From positions 1-6,871 of the forward strand of contig JAHQVR010000198.1 in the NCBI GenBank assembly GCA_019634245.1: a stretch of 6,871 nucleotides of DNA, written 5' to 3'. Positions 1 through 6,867 of this stretch are shown in pieces. A program made the translations under genes and the position numbers. Source of the stretch: Gammaproteobacteria bacterium. GTDB lineage: Bacteria > Pseudomonadota > Gammaproteobacteria > Granulosicoccales > Granulosicoccaceae. The notes below the pieces were generated by a model, which made no database searches, was not told where the DNA came from, and was given only the letters and a program-made list of their open reading frames with translations. Positions within the stretch are counted from its first letter, which is position 1. Each line of letters begins with the position of its first letter.

Positions 1-75
1 ACCGCTGGAACCCGTACCGCTGGAACCCGTACCGCTGGAACCCGTACCGCTGGAACCCGTACCGCTGGAACCCGT
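1..75. repeat. Perfect 15-bp tandem repeat, at least 5 copies
   Basis: Five identical, adjacent copies of accgctggaacccgt run from the left edge, followed by a 5-base partial copy (76-80). The unit is a multiple of three and, on the minus strand, encodes Thr-Gly-Ser-Ser-Gly without breaking the frame. The copies show no synonymous differences, which points to recent expansion or ongoing homogenisation by slippage or recombination. The full copy number cannot be seen because the array is cut by the window edge. Confidence 0.97.
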
Positions 76-240
76 ACCGCCACCGGATCCGGAGGTGTCT
101 GATGTGTGCTTTGCTAACTTCGTTTGATCTGCTTCGTCGAGTTGGTATTCCTCGGACACCTTGTATTCACGGACCGAGCGGAAGGCGTGAATCAACAAGT
201 AACTGATTACCGCCAATAGAACCAGAGTTAGTATCCACAT
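1..240 (-). CDS. Membrane-anchored protein with TGSSG repeats, N-terminal part (3' end outside window)
   Basis: The minus strand reads open from an ATG at 240 to the window edge (80 codons, no stop), so the gene continues to the left. Residues 2-20 form one hydrophobic segment (WILTLVLLAVISYLLIHAF) with no signal-peptidase-like cleavage site, followed by Arg/Lys (R21, R24, K27). By the positive-inside rule this suggests an uncleaved N-terminal anchor with the rest of the chain in the cytoplasm. Residues about 25-50 are charged (EYKVSEEYQLDEADQ). From about residue 50 the chain becomes Gly/Ser/Thr-rich (SGSGGG), then five exact TGSSG pentapeptides run off the edge. Such a sequence behaves as a flexible linker, so a folded domain may follow outside the window. 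The start is supported by GAGAGGAG ten bases upstream. The gene is divergent from the GTPase at 485. I recognise no family, and the function is unknown. Confidence that it is coding rests on the RBS, the clean membrane segment and the in-frame repeat. Confidence 0.8.
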   Translation of the reverse strand, partial: MWILTLVLLAVISYLLIHAFRSVREYKVSEEYQLDEADQTKLAKHTSDTSGSGGGTGSSGTGSSGTGSSGTGSSGTGSSG

Positions 241-250
241 CTTTGACAAG

Positions 251-258
251 CTCCTCTC
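251..258 (-). promoter_or_regulatory. Ribosome binding site of the TGSSG-repeat protein
   Basis: The minus strand reads GAGAGGAG ending 10 bases before the ATG at 240. It contains the AGGAG core of a Shine-Dalgarno sequence. It is the best ribosome binding site in the window and fixes the start of the partial gene on the left. Confidence 0.75.
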
Positions 259-343
259 AAGTAATGCAACAGTATCTTACAAGTGTTTAAACCTATGGAT
301 AAGTGATATTTGCGTTGAAAACCAAAGTGACGCTGACGCAGCC

Positions 344-352
344 TGCTAGTAT
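344..352 (+). promoter_or_regulatory. Possible extended -10 element for the GTPase gene
   Basis: TGCTAGTAT has the TGN prefix of an extended -10 followed by TAGTAT (4 of 6 matches to TATAAT). No convincing -35 hexamer lies 16-18 bases upstream. If used, the leader of the GTPase mRNA would be about 125 nt. This is a weak call from motif inspection only. Confidence 0.22.
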
Positions 353-412
353 CACACTCGATGCGATGGGCTTGTGTAGCGAAGCGCCTCAATGTCATCT
401 TGTGCTCAATTC

Positions 413-432
413 GGACCGGGGGTTTCCGGGCC
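413..432. other. GC-rich inverted repeat in the GTPase leader
   Basis: GG-a-CCGG, a six-base loop (gggttt), then CCGG-g-CC can fold into a hairpin of six G-C pairs with one internal A/G mismatch. It lies about 50 bases upstream of the GTPase start codon. There is no following T-tract, so a classical terminator is unlikely. It could affect mRNA folding or be chance. Confidence 0.35.
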
Positions 433-484
433 AATTTGTGCTTAAGTTTTCACCATCTTTTTATCTATTTGAGCCCATACGAAC

Positions 485-1906
485 ATGGTCAGACCAGACA
501 AGTCAATTGTCAAACGTTTCGATAGCTTAAAGGCCCATTTAAAGCAGGAAAATCCTCTGCTGCTGGATGTGATGGGTGGCTACAAAGATCTCGACCGTGT
601 GGCTTATCGCATGGGGCTTCTCCCTACCTCAGATTCCTACGCGATGCAGATTGCCTGGTGGCCATTGGTGTCGATACTCGGAACTTTCTCCGCCGGTAAA
701 TCGTCGTTTATCAACACGTACTTAGGCGGTCTGCTGCAGAAAACCGGTAATCAAGCCGTTGATGATAAATTCACCGTCATCAGTTTTGGCAAAGATAAAG
801 CCGGACAGGTGTTGCCGGGCATAGCGTTAGATGCGGACATGCGATTCCCGTTCTACCGAATCAGTACAGAAATTGAAAAGGTGGTGGAGGGTGAAGGGAA
901 GCGTATTGATGCCTATCTGCAACTCAAGGTCAGCGATGCGGACGTGTTGCGGGGCAAAATTTTAATTGACTCTCCGGGTTTTGATGCCGATGAGCAGCGT
1001 TCATCGATTCTAAAGATCACCGATCACATTATGGATATATCCGATCTGGTGCTGGTTTTTTTCGATGCTCGGCATCCAGAGCCAGGTGCCATGCAAGATA
1101 CACTGAGCCACTTAGTAACGAACTCCCAATCGCGAGCTGATAGCACGAAGTTTCTCTACATTCTTAATCAGATTGATACCGCTGCTCGCGAGGACAACAC
1201 TGAAGAGGTGGTCAGCGCTTGGCAACGAGCATTATCTCAAACAGGTCTTACCACCGGGCGGTACTACACCATCTACAACGCCGAAGTCGCTCCACAGATT
1301 GAAGACGAAGCGTTGCGCGAACGGTATGAATCTAAAGCCAATGAGGATTTAACAGAGATTTATTCGCGAATAGATCAAGTGGAAGTAGAACGATCCTATC
1401 GTATTGTTGGCGCATTGGAAAATCAGGCCACTTCAATAAGGGATAAAGCCGTACCGGTACTAACAGGGTTGAATCAGCGATTTAAATCGCATGTGCTACG
1501 GCTGGATGGCATTGTGTTGATAGCGTTACTTCTCATTGTACTGGGAGTTGGTGTCGCGACTAAAACAATCGGGGCGCTGGCTGCGTTGTTGCTCAGCTTG
1601 TTCGCCGATCCGATCAGTATGTTCGGTGCTATCGTCGTTGGCTTGATTGTTATTGGTGGCGTACATTTTACTGTGCGTCATTTAGTGCGCCAACGAATGC
1701 TAAAGGGGCTAACTGAATCGGACGAATCTCAATACACCGAAAGCTTTAAACTCAATACAGCTTTCTACCGGTCGATTTTTGCCACAGAACCGGTGGGTTG
1801 GTCTGCTAGAACAGAGAAAAAAATTGAGGCGGTCATTGAGCGCTCAACGACATTCGTTCAGTCGCTAAACGATCAATTCACCAATCCTTCAGGCGAAAAC
1901 AAGTAA
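485..1906 (+). CDS. Dynamin/EHD-like membrane-associated GTPase
   Basis: This 473-residue protein carries a dynamin-superfamily GTPase domain. G1/P-loop is GTFSAGKSS at residues 66-74, the FSAGKSS form typical of bacterial dynamin-like proteins. A probable G2 threonine lies in DDKFTVISFG (T97). G3 is DSPG at 162-165 (ILIDSPGFDAD) and G4 is NQID at 228-231. The stretch around LVLVFFDARHPEPG (188-201) resembles EHD-type ATPases/GTPases. Residues about 300-335 are charged and probably helical. Residues about 342-395 are strongly hydrophobic and can form two or three membrane passes around a short break (FADP, 373-376), followed by a basic stretch (VRHLVRQR) and a soluble C-terminal tail of about 75 residues. 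The family hydrolyses GTP to tubulate, fuse or repair membranes; the substrate here is unknown. ATG 485 is the first usable start after an in-frame TGA at 470-472, though no clear Shine-Dalgarno precedes it. The gene is divergent from the membrane protein at 240 and convergent with rne. Confidence 0.93.
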   Translation: MVRPDKSIVKRFDSLKAHLKQENPLLLDVMGGYKDLDRVAYRMGLLPTSDSYAMQIAWWPLVSILGTFSAGKSSFINTYLGGLLQKTGNQAVDDKFTVISFGKDKAGQVLPGIALDADMRFPFYRISTEIEKVVEGEGKRIDAYLQLKVSDADVLRGKILIDSPGFDADEQRSSILKITDHIMDISDLVLVFFDARHPEPGAMQDTLSHLVTNSQSRADSTKFLYILNQIDTAAREDNTEEVVSAWQRALSQTGLTTGRYYTIYNAEVAPQIEDEALRERYESKANEDLTEIYSRIDQVEVERSYRIVGALENQATSIRDKAVPVLTGLNQRFKSHVLRLDGIVLIALLLIVLGVGVATKTIGALAALLLSLFADPISMFGAIVVGLIVIGGVHFTVRHLVRQRMLKGLTESDESQYTESFKLNTAFYRSIFATEPVGWSARTEKKIEAVIERSTTFVQSLNDQFTNPSGENK

Positions 1907-1916
1907 CGTTGATAAC

Positions 1917-1952
1917 ACCCCGAACGCTACACAGAAGCTTAGCGTTCAGGGT
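1917..1952. terminator. Hairpin between convergent GTPase and rne genes
   Basis: ACCC-c-GAACGCT, a 12-base loop, then AGCGTTC-a-GGGT form 11 base pairs interrupted by one C/A mismatch. It sits in the 61-bp gap between the stop codons of two convergent genes, 10 bases after the GTPase stop. That position suits a two-way terminator or 3'-end-stabilising hairpin. Neither strand has a strong T-tract after the stem, so efficient intrinsic termination is uncertain. Confidence 0.55.
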
Positions 1953-1967
1953 TAGTGGATTGGGTTG

Positions 1968-4900
1968 TCAGTCGCTCGATTTTTCTGTGGCGTTGGCTTC
2001 CTTGTCAACATCACTGACTTTTCGTGAGGCAAACGACATCGAACCAGATTCTTTAGAAGCTAACGATCTTACGCTGCTCTTGAGTTGGCTCGGTTGCCGT
2101 TGGGATACTCGGCTGCCGTTCTCTGAATCAGATCCCTTGTCGGATGTTGCACTTGCTTCGGCAGCTCCACCTGTTGCCGCAACGCTACTGGCCACTGCCT
2201 TGCCAGCGGTTGAATCGCTACCGGTGCTGGGTTTGTTATCAACAGTAGATACTTTATCTTTTGCATTTGCTGATCTTGCCGATGAGCGATCAGCATCCGA
2301 AGTAAAGGAATCCGAATTAGCTGCTTTACTACCGTTGCTTTGACCAGCATTGCTTACAGAGCTTGAGGTTTTGTCAATTTCGGCAGAGTGGTTTGAGGTG
2401 CGAGCTCGATCTGGACTTTTCGTCGGTTTCTCTGCAGCTTTAACAGGTTTGCTAGAGATCTTTTCAGAAGCCGGTTGGTCATCTAAAGAGGCAGATTTTG
2501 CTGTTGTCCCGTTCGCCTTTGGACTGTCTGACTCCTGAGTAGGCTTGTCAGATAGATTTTTGTTGTCCGCAGATGCAGCCTGATTCGAGGTTGTGTCTTG
2601 GTTAGAGGTTCTGCCGTTTGCAGTTGATCTACTATCCGGTTTCGAATCTGAAGAGGCCGTCTGGGACCCTTGTTCTCTCAATTGGGCGTTGGAGTCTGTG
2701 AGGCGTTCGTTCTCTGTACTCGATTGAGGACCGTCAGTATCAGTCGATGCTTGCCGTTTCTTATCAACGCGTTGACGCCGACGACCTGGTCCACGGCGGC
2801 GACGTGTCGCCTGTTCATCGGCTACAGGGTTGTTCTCATTGCTTTGATCCAGTGTATTGCCGTTGACCTCGTCCACTGAGGAATATTCATCACTGGCGCT
2901 CGATTGTGCAGGAGCCCGGTTGCCCATGTTGTCATCAGTAATCGAGGACGTTGCGGCTTCTACGCTCGCTCCACCAGCAGCTATTGATGCGGTTTTCTCT
3001 AAAGCATCTGAATTTCGTGCCGAGCCGTCTTTTGCCTTCCGATTATCGCCATCATGCCCGGTAGCATCAGATTGACCTGCCGGTTGGGTGTTTTCGGTCG
3101 CACTTGATTCTTGCGCCTTCGACGCCTCTTCAGTAGTCGACTCTTTAGCGTCTCTTTTTCGACCTCGTTGATTGCGGTTGTTGCGCCGCGAATTCGGCCG
3201 GTCATTATTGGCCTTATCATCGCGTGCGCTTTTGGGCGAAGCATTCTCGTCAGTCTGTTCTGCGCTTTCTTGTGTTTGACTGTTTTGCTGACGCTTATCG
3301 TTACGGTTTTGATTCCGATTGCCACCGCGGCCTCGGCCTCGGCCGCGACCACCACGATTTTCCTGATCGTTCTGGGAATCGTTTTTGTCGCTGCTCTGTG
3401 CTGATCGTTTGTCACCGCGAGCGTCATTGTTACCACCGCGGCGCTTGTCACCTTTTTGTGACTGTCGGCCGCCGCGTCGACGTGACTGGTTATCTCGGTT
3501 GTTCGAGTTGTTGCGGTTCTGATTACTTTTATTTGAGGGTCCCTGGGTTGATTTTTCAGCCGTCGCAGCCGTTTCGGCGGCGGTTTCTTCTTCGCCTTTG
3601 GCACCAAACAGTGAGGTGACTTTGCCGATAATCTTTTTCAAGCCGCCACCAGATTCAACCGCCGCGCTGGTAACCGTTGGTACGGGCGCTGGCACATCTG
3701 GGATAACTGTGCTTACTGCTGCCACCTCAGGCTTGGTGCGATTTTCCATCGAATTACTGGGAGTGTAGCTTTCCGACGTTTCTGTAGGTAGTTCGTAGCT
3801 CTTCTTATGGTTAACGTCGTGCTGATCCTCACTGCTACGCACTCGTTGCAGTGAATAGTTTGGAGTCTCTAACGTGGTGTTCGCCACAATAAGAATGGTG
3901 ACCTCATTCCGCGTTTCAATGTCATTTAAGTTAACGCGTTTTTCGTTGAGCAGGTATGTGGCGATATCCACAGGGACATCGGCCAATACCTGACCGGTGT
4001 TTTCTTTGATGGCTTCTTCTTCCAGAAGACGAAGAATCGATAGAGCCGTAGATTCCACTGAACGAATCGTGCCGCTGCCATGACACCGAGGACAAACGTC
4101 ATCGCTGGTTTCACCCAGAGAAGGACGTAGGCGTTGGCGCGACATTTCCAGCAACCCGAATCGGGATATCCGACCGATTTGCACCCGCGCTCTGTCGTGC
4201 TTCAAGGCATCGCGTAAGCGATTTTCAACCGCTCGCTGGTTCTTGTTGGCGAGCATATCAATAAAATCGATTACCACTAGACCGCCTAAATCCCGCAGTC
4301 GCAATTGGCGAGCGATTTCATCGGCGGCTTCTAAATTAGTGTTCGCCGCTGTCTCTTCAATATCACTACCCTTGGTTGCGCGCGCTGAGTTGATATCGAT
4401 CGACACCAAAGCTTCGGTGTGATCGATCACGAGTGCGCCACCCGACGGTAGCCGCACCTCGCGATTAAAGGCGGATTCGATCTGCGATTCAATTTGGTAA
4501 CGGTTAAACAGCGGAACATCATCGGTGTGCAGTTTTAACTTGCGGATGTTCTGCGGCATATACATCTTCAGGAAGCCGCTTGCTTGGTCAAATGTGGCTT
4601 GCTCATCAACGATGATTTCGCCAATATCACTACGAAAGTAGTCTCGAAGTGCCCGCACGATGATGTTGCTTTCCTGGTATATCAGGAAAGGGGCTTTGCG
4701 ATCAGCGGCGGCGGTTTCGATAGCGCCCCAAATTTCAGCCTGATAATCTAAATCCCATTGAAGTTCTTCGGTAGTGCGCCCTACACCCGCAGTACGGGCA
4801 ATGGTTCCCATACCGTCAGGCGTTACCAGCCCAGCCATCGCATTTTTTAGCTCAGAACGCTCATCACCTTCGATGCGTCGTGACACACCGCCGGCGCGGG

Positions 4901-5303
4901 AGTTGTTGGGCATGAGTACGAGGAATCGGCCAGCCAGACTGATGAAAGTCGTTAGCGCTGCGCCCTTATTGCTGCGTTCTTCCTTCTCTACTTGGACAAC
5001 GATTTCCTGGCCTTCTTTTATCCCATCTTTTACATTGGGACGACCACCATCGTTCTTCTTGCTGTCTTTTATAAATTCCCGGGCGATCTCCTTGAATGGA
5101 AGAAAGCCATGTCGTTCAGCACCGTAGTCGACAAACGCGGCCTCAAGTGAAGGTTCTACACGGGTAATGACTGCTTTATATATGTTGGACTTTTTCTGCT
5201 CTCGTTGTTTATGCTCTATATCAATATCAAGTAAACGTTGACCATCCACTATGGCAACGCGCAACTCCTCTTCGTGAGTCGCGTTGATTAACATTCTTTT
5301 CAT
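1968..5303 (-). CDS. rne: Ribonuclease E
   Basis: This endoribonuclease cleaves single-stranded AU-rich RNA, starts mRNA decay, matures rRNA and tRNA, and scaffolds the degradosome at the inner membrane. The N-terminus ([21 protein letters not shown]) is nearly identical to the E. coli enzyme. The S1 domain spans about 36-118 with RNA-binding F57 and F67. The 5'-phosphate sensor spans about 119-214 with R170/T171 (E. coli R169/T170). The DNase I-like catalytic domain has Mg-binding D303 (SIDINS) and D346 (VVIDFIDM). The Zn-link CPRC has C404/C407. The small domain ends near 500. In the C-terminal half, [15 protein letters not shown] (554-568) matches the membrane-targeting amphipathic helix (segment A). 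It is followed by an Arg/Asn-rich RNA-binding region (about 595-720) with [11 protein letters not shown] at 651-661, and a second basic patch ([13 protein letters not shown], 833-845). Residues 850-1111 are Ser/Asp/Thr/Lys-rich and probably disordered; I see no clear PNPase or enolase site. Length (1111) is slightly above E. coli's 1061. ATG 5303 is set by homology; no strong Shine-Dalgarno is visible. Confidence 0.99.
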   Translation of the reverse strand: MKRMLINATHEEELRVAIVDGQRLLDIDIEHKQREQKKSNIYKAVITRVEPSLEAAFVDYGAERHGFLPFKEIAREFIKDSKKNDGGRPNVKDGIKEGQEIVVQVEKEERSNKGAALTTFISLAGRFLVLMPNNSRAGGVSRRIEGDERSELKNAMAGLVTPDGMGTIARTAGVGRTTEELQWDLDYQAEIWGAIETAAADRKAPFLIYQESNIIVRALRDYFRSDIGEIIVDEQATFDQASGFLKMYMPQNIRKLKLHTDDVPLFNRYQIESQIESAFNREVRLPSGGALVIDHTEALVSIDINSARATKGSDIEETAANTNLEAADEIARQLRLRDLGGLVVIDFIDMLANKNQRAVENRLRDALKHDRARVQIGRISRFGLLEMSRQRLRPSLGETSDDVCPRCHGSGTIRSVESTALSILRLLEEEAIKENTGQVLADVPVDIATYLLNEKRVNLNDIETRNEVTILIVANTTLETPNYSLQRVRSSEDQHDVNHKKSYELPTETSESYTPSNSMENRTKPEVAAVSTVIPDVPAPVPTVTSAAVESGGGLKKIIGKVTSLFGAKGEEETAAETAATAEKSTQGPSNKSNQNRNNSNNRDNQSRRRGGRQSQKGDKRRGGNNDARGDKRSAQSSDKNDSQNDQENRGGRGRGRGRGGNRNQNRNDKRQQNSQTQESAEQTDENASPKSARDDKANNDRPNSRRNNRNQRGRKRDAKESTTEEASKAQESSATENTQPAGQSDATGHDGDNRKAKDGSARNSDALEKTASIAAGGASVEAATSSITDDNMGNRAPAQSSASDEYSSVDEVNGNTLDQSNENNPVADEQATRRRRGPGRRRQRVDKKRQASTDTDGPQSSTENERLTDSNAQLREQGSQTASSDSKPDSRSTANGRTSNQDTTSNQAASADNKNLSDKPTQESDSPKANGTTAKSASLDDQPASEKISSKPVKAAEKPTKSPDRARTSNHSAEIDKTSSSVSNAGQSNGSKAANSDSFTSDADRSSARSANAKDKVSTVDNKPSTGSDSTAGKAVASSVAATGGAAEASATSDKGSDSENGSRVSQRQPSQLKSSVRSLASKESGSMSFASRKVSDVDKEANATEKSSD

Positions 5304-5474
5304 TATGGTTTGTATCCGGTTCGGATTCGTCGCAAGCGCTGTTCAGCGCGAACACCACGACTTCTTCGCTGACGCAAAGCGAGGCAAAAAATACGTTTGA
5401 ATATGCCTGGGAATGTGGTTGTTGGGCCATGAGTAGGTTGGCTTGAGCGATCCGTTAGTTATGTGTATGTTGTA

Positions 5475-5507
5475 AAAGCTGCCGGTGTAATTGTTGACCG
5501 CAGCTTT
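5475..5507 (-). other. Strong stem-loop in the rne leader
   Basis: On the rne-sense strand, AAAGCTGC-GGT, a 10-base loop, then ACC-g-GCAGCTTT give 11 Watson-Crick pairs with one bulged G, and TTTT spans the 3' end of the stem. The stem lies about 170 nt upstream of the rne start codon. It could be part of an RNase E-sensing leader or act as a weak attenuator. The inverted repeat is plain in the sequence; its role is inference. Confidence 0.6.
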
Positions 5508-5584
5508 CAGTTACGCCCATCTTTACCCGGTGCGTCCGTCCGAAGATGTGCGTTAAGTTGTTTGTCTAAACTGATTCGTAAGAC

Positions 5585-5614
5585 TTGATCGGGCGCCTTT
5601 TTATAAACTATCAA
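5585..5614 (+). promoter_or_regulatory. Weak candidate promoter for rluC
   Basis: TTGATC (4 of 6 to the -35 consensus), an 18-base spacer and TATCAA (4 of 6 to the -10 consensus) point towards rluC. A start near 5621 would give a leader of about 140 nt that crosses the rne promoter on the other strand, so the two 5' ends would overlap. The match is weak and could be chance. Confidence 0.22.
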
Positions 5615-5660
5615 CAGAGGCGCGCAAGTGGCTGATTTCCATAACCCCAGCCGACTATCT

Positions 5661-5689
5661 AGTATAGCAGTGACGGGCATTTTCGGCAA
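5661..5689 (-). promoter_or_regulatory. Sigma-70-type promoter for rne
   Basis: The minus strand has TTGCCG (-35, 4 of 6 matches; plus-strand 5684-5689), an exact 17-base spacer, and TATACT (-10, 5 of 6 matches; plus-strand 5661-5666). Transcription would start near 5654 and run towards rne. This is the best promoter-like match found by eye, and its distance from the gene agrees with the long rne leader known in E. coli. Confidence 0.6.
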
Positions 5690-5762
5690 TGGAACAATTA
5701 TTTTCCAGCCTGTTTTCTGGCCGTCTGGCCGCTAAGCCAGTCCAACTGATCAAGCAACAACC

Positions 5763-6701
5763 ATGCAAAATTCTGAACAGGCGAACAGACGGGCCTTGAC
5801 CGTGGAGGTCACAGACGCAGAAGCCGGTCAAAGACTAGACAACTTTCTGCTGGCCCGCTGCTCTGGTGTGCCGAAAAGCCACATTTATCGGATCATCCGT
5901 AGCGGTGAGGTGCGCGTCAACAGTGGGCGGGTGAAGCCGAAGGTTCGAGTGCAATCCGGCGATAAAGTGCGTATTCCGCCGATTCGTTTGAAACCACAAG
6001 GGCCAGTAACTGTGCCTCAGGCCCTGGCAGACGCTTTGGCTAATTCGGTGATCTATGAGCATCGGGATTTTCTGGTAGTCAATAAACCGGCTGGTCTAGC
6101 GGTCCACAAAGGTAGTGGATTGGTGTTTGGTGCCATCGACGGGCTGCGCCAGGGTCTGGCGCAACCGCAGCTGGAATTGGTTCATCGAATAGACCGCGGC
6201 ACCAGTGGTGCGCTCGTTGTTGCGCGTGATCGGGGTATATGTCGATCGATGCAAGCACTTTTCCGGGATCATGAAGTGAAGAAAGACTATCTAGCCTTAG
6301 TGGCGGGTCGTTGGGCTGAAAACTCCCAAACGATTAATCTAGCTCTGTTGAAAAATGTGGAGACAGCCGGTGAGCGTCGAGTCGTGGTGGATCCCAAGGG
6401 GAAACCGGCTGTGTCCCATTTTCTAGTGAAGCAGCGCTTTGACTTGGCCACGTTGATGGCTGTATCAATAGAGACGGGCCGCACTCATCAAATTCGAGTG
6501 CACGCTGCATCGGCTGGACATCCTGTGGTGGGTGATACCCGCTACGGGCAGAATGCGACAAACACGGCGTTTCGACAGACCGGTTTGGAGCGACTGTATT
6601 TACATGCGAGCGAGCTGTCGTTTCAGTGGTCCGGCGAAACTCATAGCATCCAGGCTCCTGTTGATTCAGGCTGGACGTCAGCGCTGGCGAGCTTGGCATA
6701 G
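5763..6701 (+). CDS. rluC: 23S rRNA pseudouridine synthase RluC
   Basis: RluC isomerises uridine to pseudouridine at positions 955, 2504 and 2580 of 23S rRNA (E. coli numbering) in the cytoplasm. At 312 residues the protein is close to the E. coli enzyme (319). An N-terminal S4 RNA-binding domain covers about 22-80 (AGQRLDNFLL, VPKSHIYRIIRSGEVRVN, GDKVRIPP). The RluA-type catalytic domain follows: VVNKPAGLAVHKGSG at 105-119, the active-site motif HRIDRGTSG at 141-149 with catalytic D144, KKDYLALV at 173-180, and the signature GRTHQIRVH at 239-247. The S4 region and the KSHIYRIIRSGEVRVN stretch fit RluC better than RluD or RluA, and divergence from rne is the usual rluC context. An in-frame TAA at 5733-5735 makes ATG 5763 the first usable start. 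No clear Shine-Dalgarno is visible; a small hairpin (CTGGC/GCCAG, 5725-5740) lies 22 bases upstream. Confidence 0.96.
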   Translation: MQNSEQANRRALTVEVTDAEAGQRLDNFLLARCSGVPKSHIYRIIRSGEVRVNSGRVKPKVRVQSGDKVRIPPIRLKPQGPVTVPQALADALANSVIYEHRDFLVVNKPAGLAVHKGSGLVFGAIDGLRQGLAQPQLELVHRIDRGTSGALVVARDRGICRSMQALFRDHEVKKDYLALVAGRWAENSQTINLALLKNVETAGERRVVVDPKGKPAVSHFLVKQRFDLATLMAVSIETGRTHQIRVHAASAGHPVVGDTRYGQNATNTAFRQTGLERLYLHASELSFQWSGETHSIQAPVDSGWTSALASLA

Positions 6702-6746
6702 TTAAACTTTCCGGTTCTGCCGGTCGATTCCGCTCTCCAGTCTGGC

Positions 6747-6804
6747 CTTAAGTGGTGTTAATCAACGAAGGGCTAATGCCGAGTGCTAACATCTGCCGCT
6801 TAAG
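6747..6804 (+). other. Nested stem-loop downstream of rluC
   Basis: CTTAAGTGG (6747-6755) pairs with CCGCTTAAG (6796-6804) through nine pairs including one U-G wobble. Directly inside, TGTTA (6756-6760) pairs with TAACA (6787-6791), leaving a four-base bulge (tctg) on the 3' side. GGC-taat-GCC (6771-6780) can form a small hairpin in the loop. The wobble would become an A/C mismatch on the other strand, so the plus-strand RNA folds better. No T-tract follows, so it is not a standard terminator. It may be a 3'-end structure of the rluC mRNA or a leader of the next gene. Confidence 0.4.
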
Positions 6805-6867
6805 AATTACGGTGAATGCTTTAATTGAGTTTATTCATTTGCACATTAGAAAATGAGGTCGACTTAC

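Larger units (their letters stand above)
5304..5654 (-). promoter_or_regulatory. Putative long 5' leader of rne
   Basis: If the promoter at 5661-5689 is used, rne has an untranslated leader of about 350 nt. E. coli rne is known to have a 361-nt leader that folds into hairpins through which RNase E cleaves and represses its own mRNA, and this leader element is conserved in gammaproteobacteria. Here the region holds several inverted repeats: 5364-5384 (CTTCGCT/AGCGAGG on the plus strand, one mismatch on the rne-sense strand, preceded there by a T6 run), 5475-5507 (the strongest), and 5593-5623 (GCGCCT/AGGCGC, 19-base loop). The autoregulation role is inferred from position, length and known biology; I could not match the E. 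coli hairpin sequences base by base. No convincing small ORF is visible in it. Confidence 0.5.

Noticed and set aside
294..302. DnaA-box-like TTATCCATA on the minus strand
   Set aside because: It is a single near-match to the TTATNCACA consensus with no cluster of boxes or AT-rich unwinding region, so there is no case for an origin.
328..339. Two adjacent TGACGC hexamers
   Set aside because: Two copies of a 6-base unit are expected by chance at this scale, and no matching half-site pattern was seen.
228..434. 68-codon minus-strand ORF upstream of the TGSSG-repeat gene
   Set aside because: It overlaps the start of the better-supported gene at 240 in another frame; the latter has a strong RBS and a clean membrane segment.
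303..530. 75-codon plus-strand ORF beginning with GTG in the divergent gap
   Set aside because: It overlaps the start of the GTPase in another frame, has no ribosome binding site, and its protein shows no recognisable feature.
1909..2343. 144-codon plus-strand ORF opposite the rne 3' end
   Set aside because: It is antisense to the Ser/Asp-rich RNase E tail, whose biased codons create long open frames on the opposite strand. No independent support was seen.
2999..3607. 202-codon minus-strand ORF with a very basic product
   Set aside because: It is a frame-shifted reading of the Arg/Asn-rich RNase E region. The Lys/Arg-rich composition follows from the underlying codons.
5507..5689. 60-codon minus-strand ORF in the rne leader
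   Set aside because: It starts with TTG inside the -35 element, upstream of the likely transcription start, with no RBS, so it is unlikely to be translated.
6825..6852. Possible promoter TTGAGT-16-TAGAAA before the right-edge gene
   Set aside because: Both hexamers match only 4 of 6, and a start there would fall too close to or inside the ribosome binding site of the ATG at 6868.
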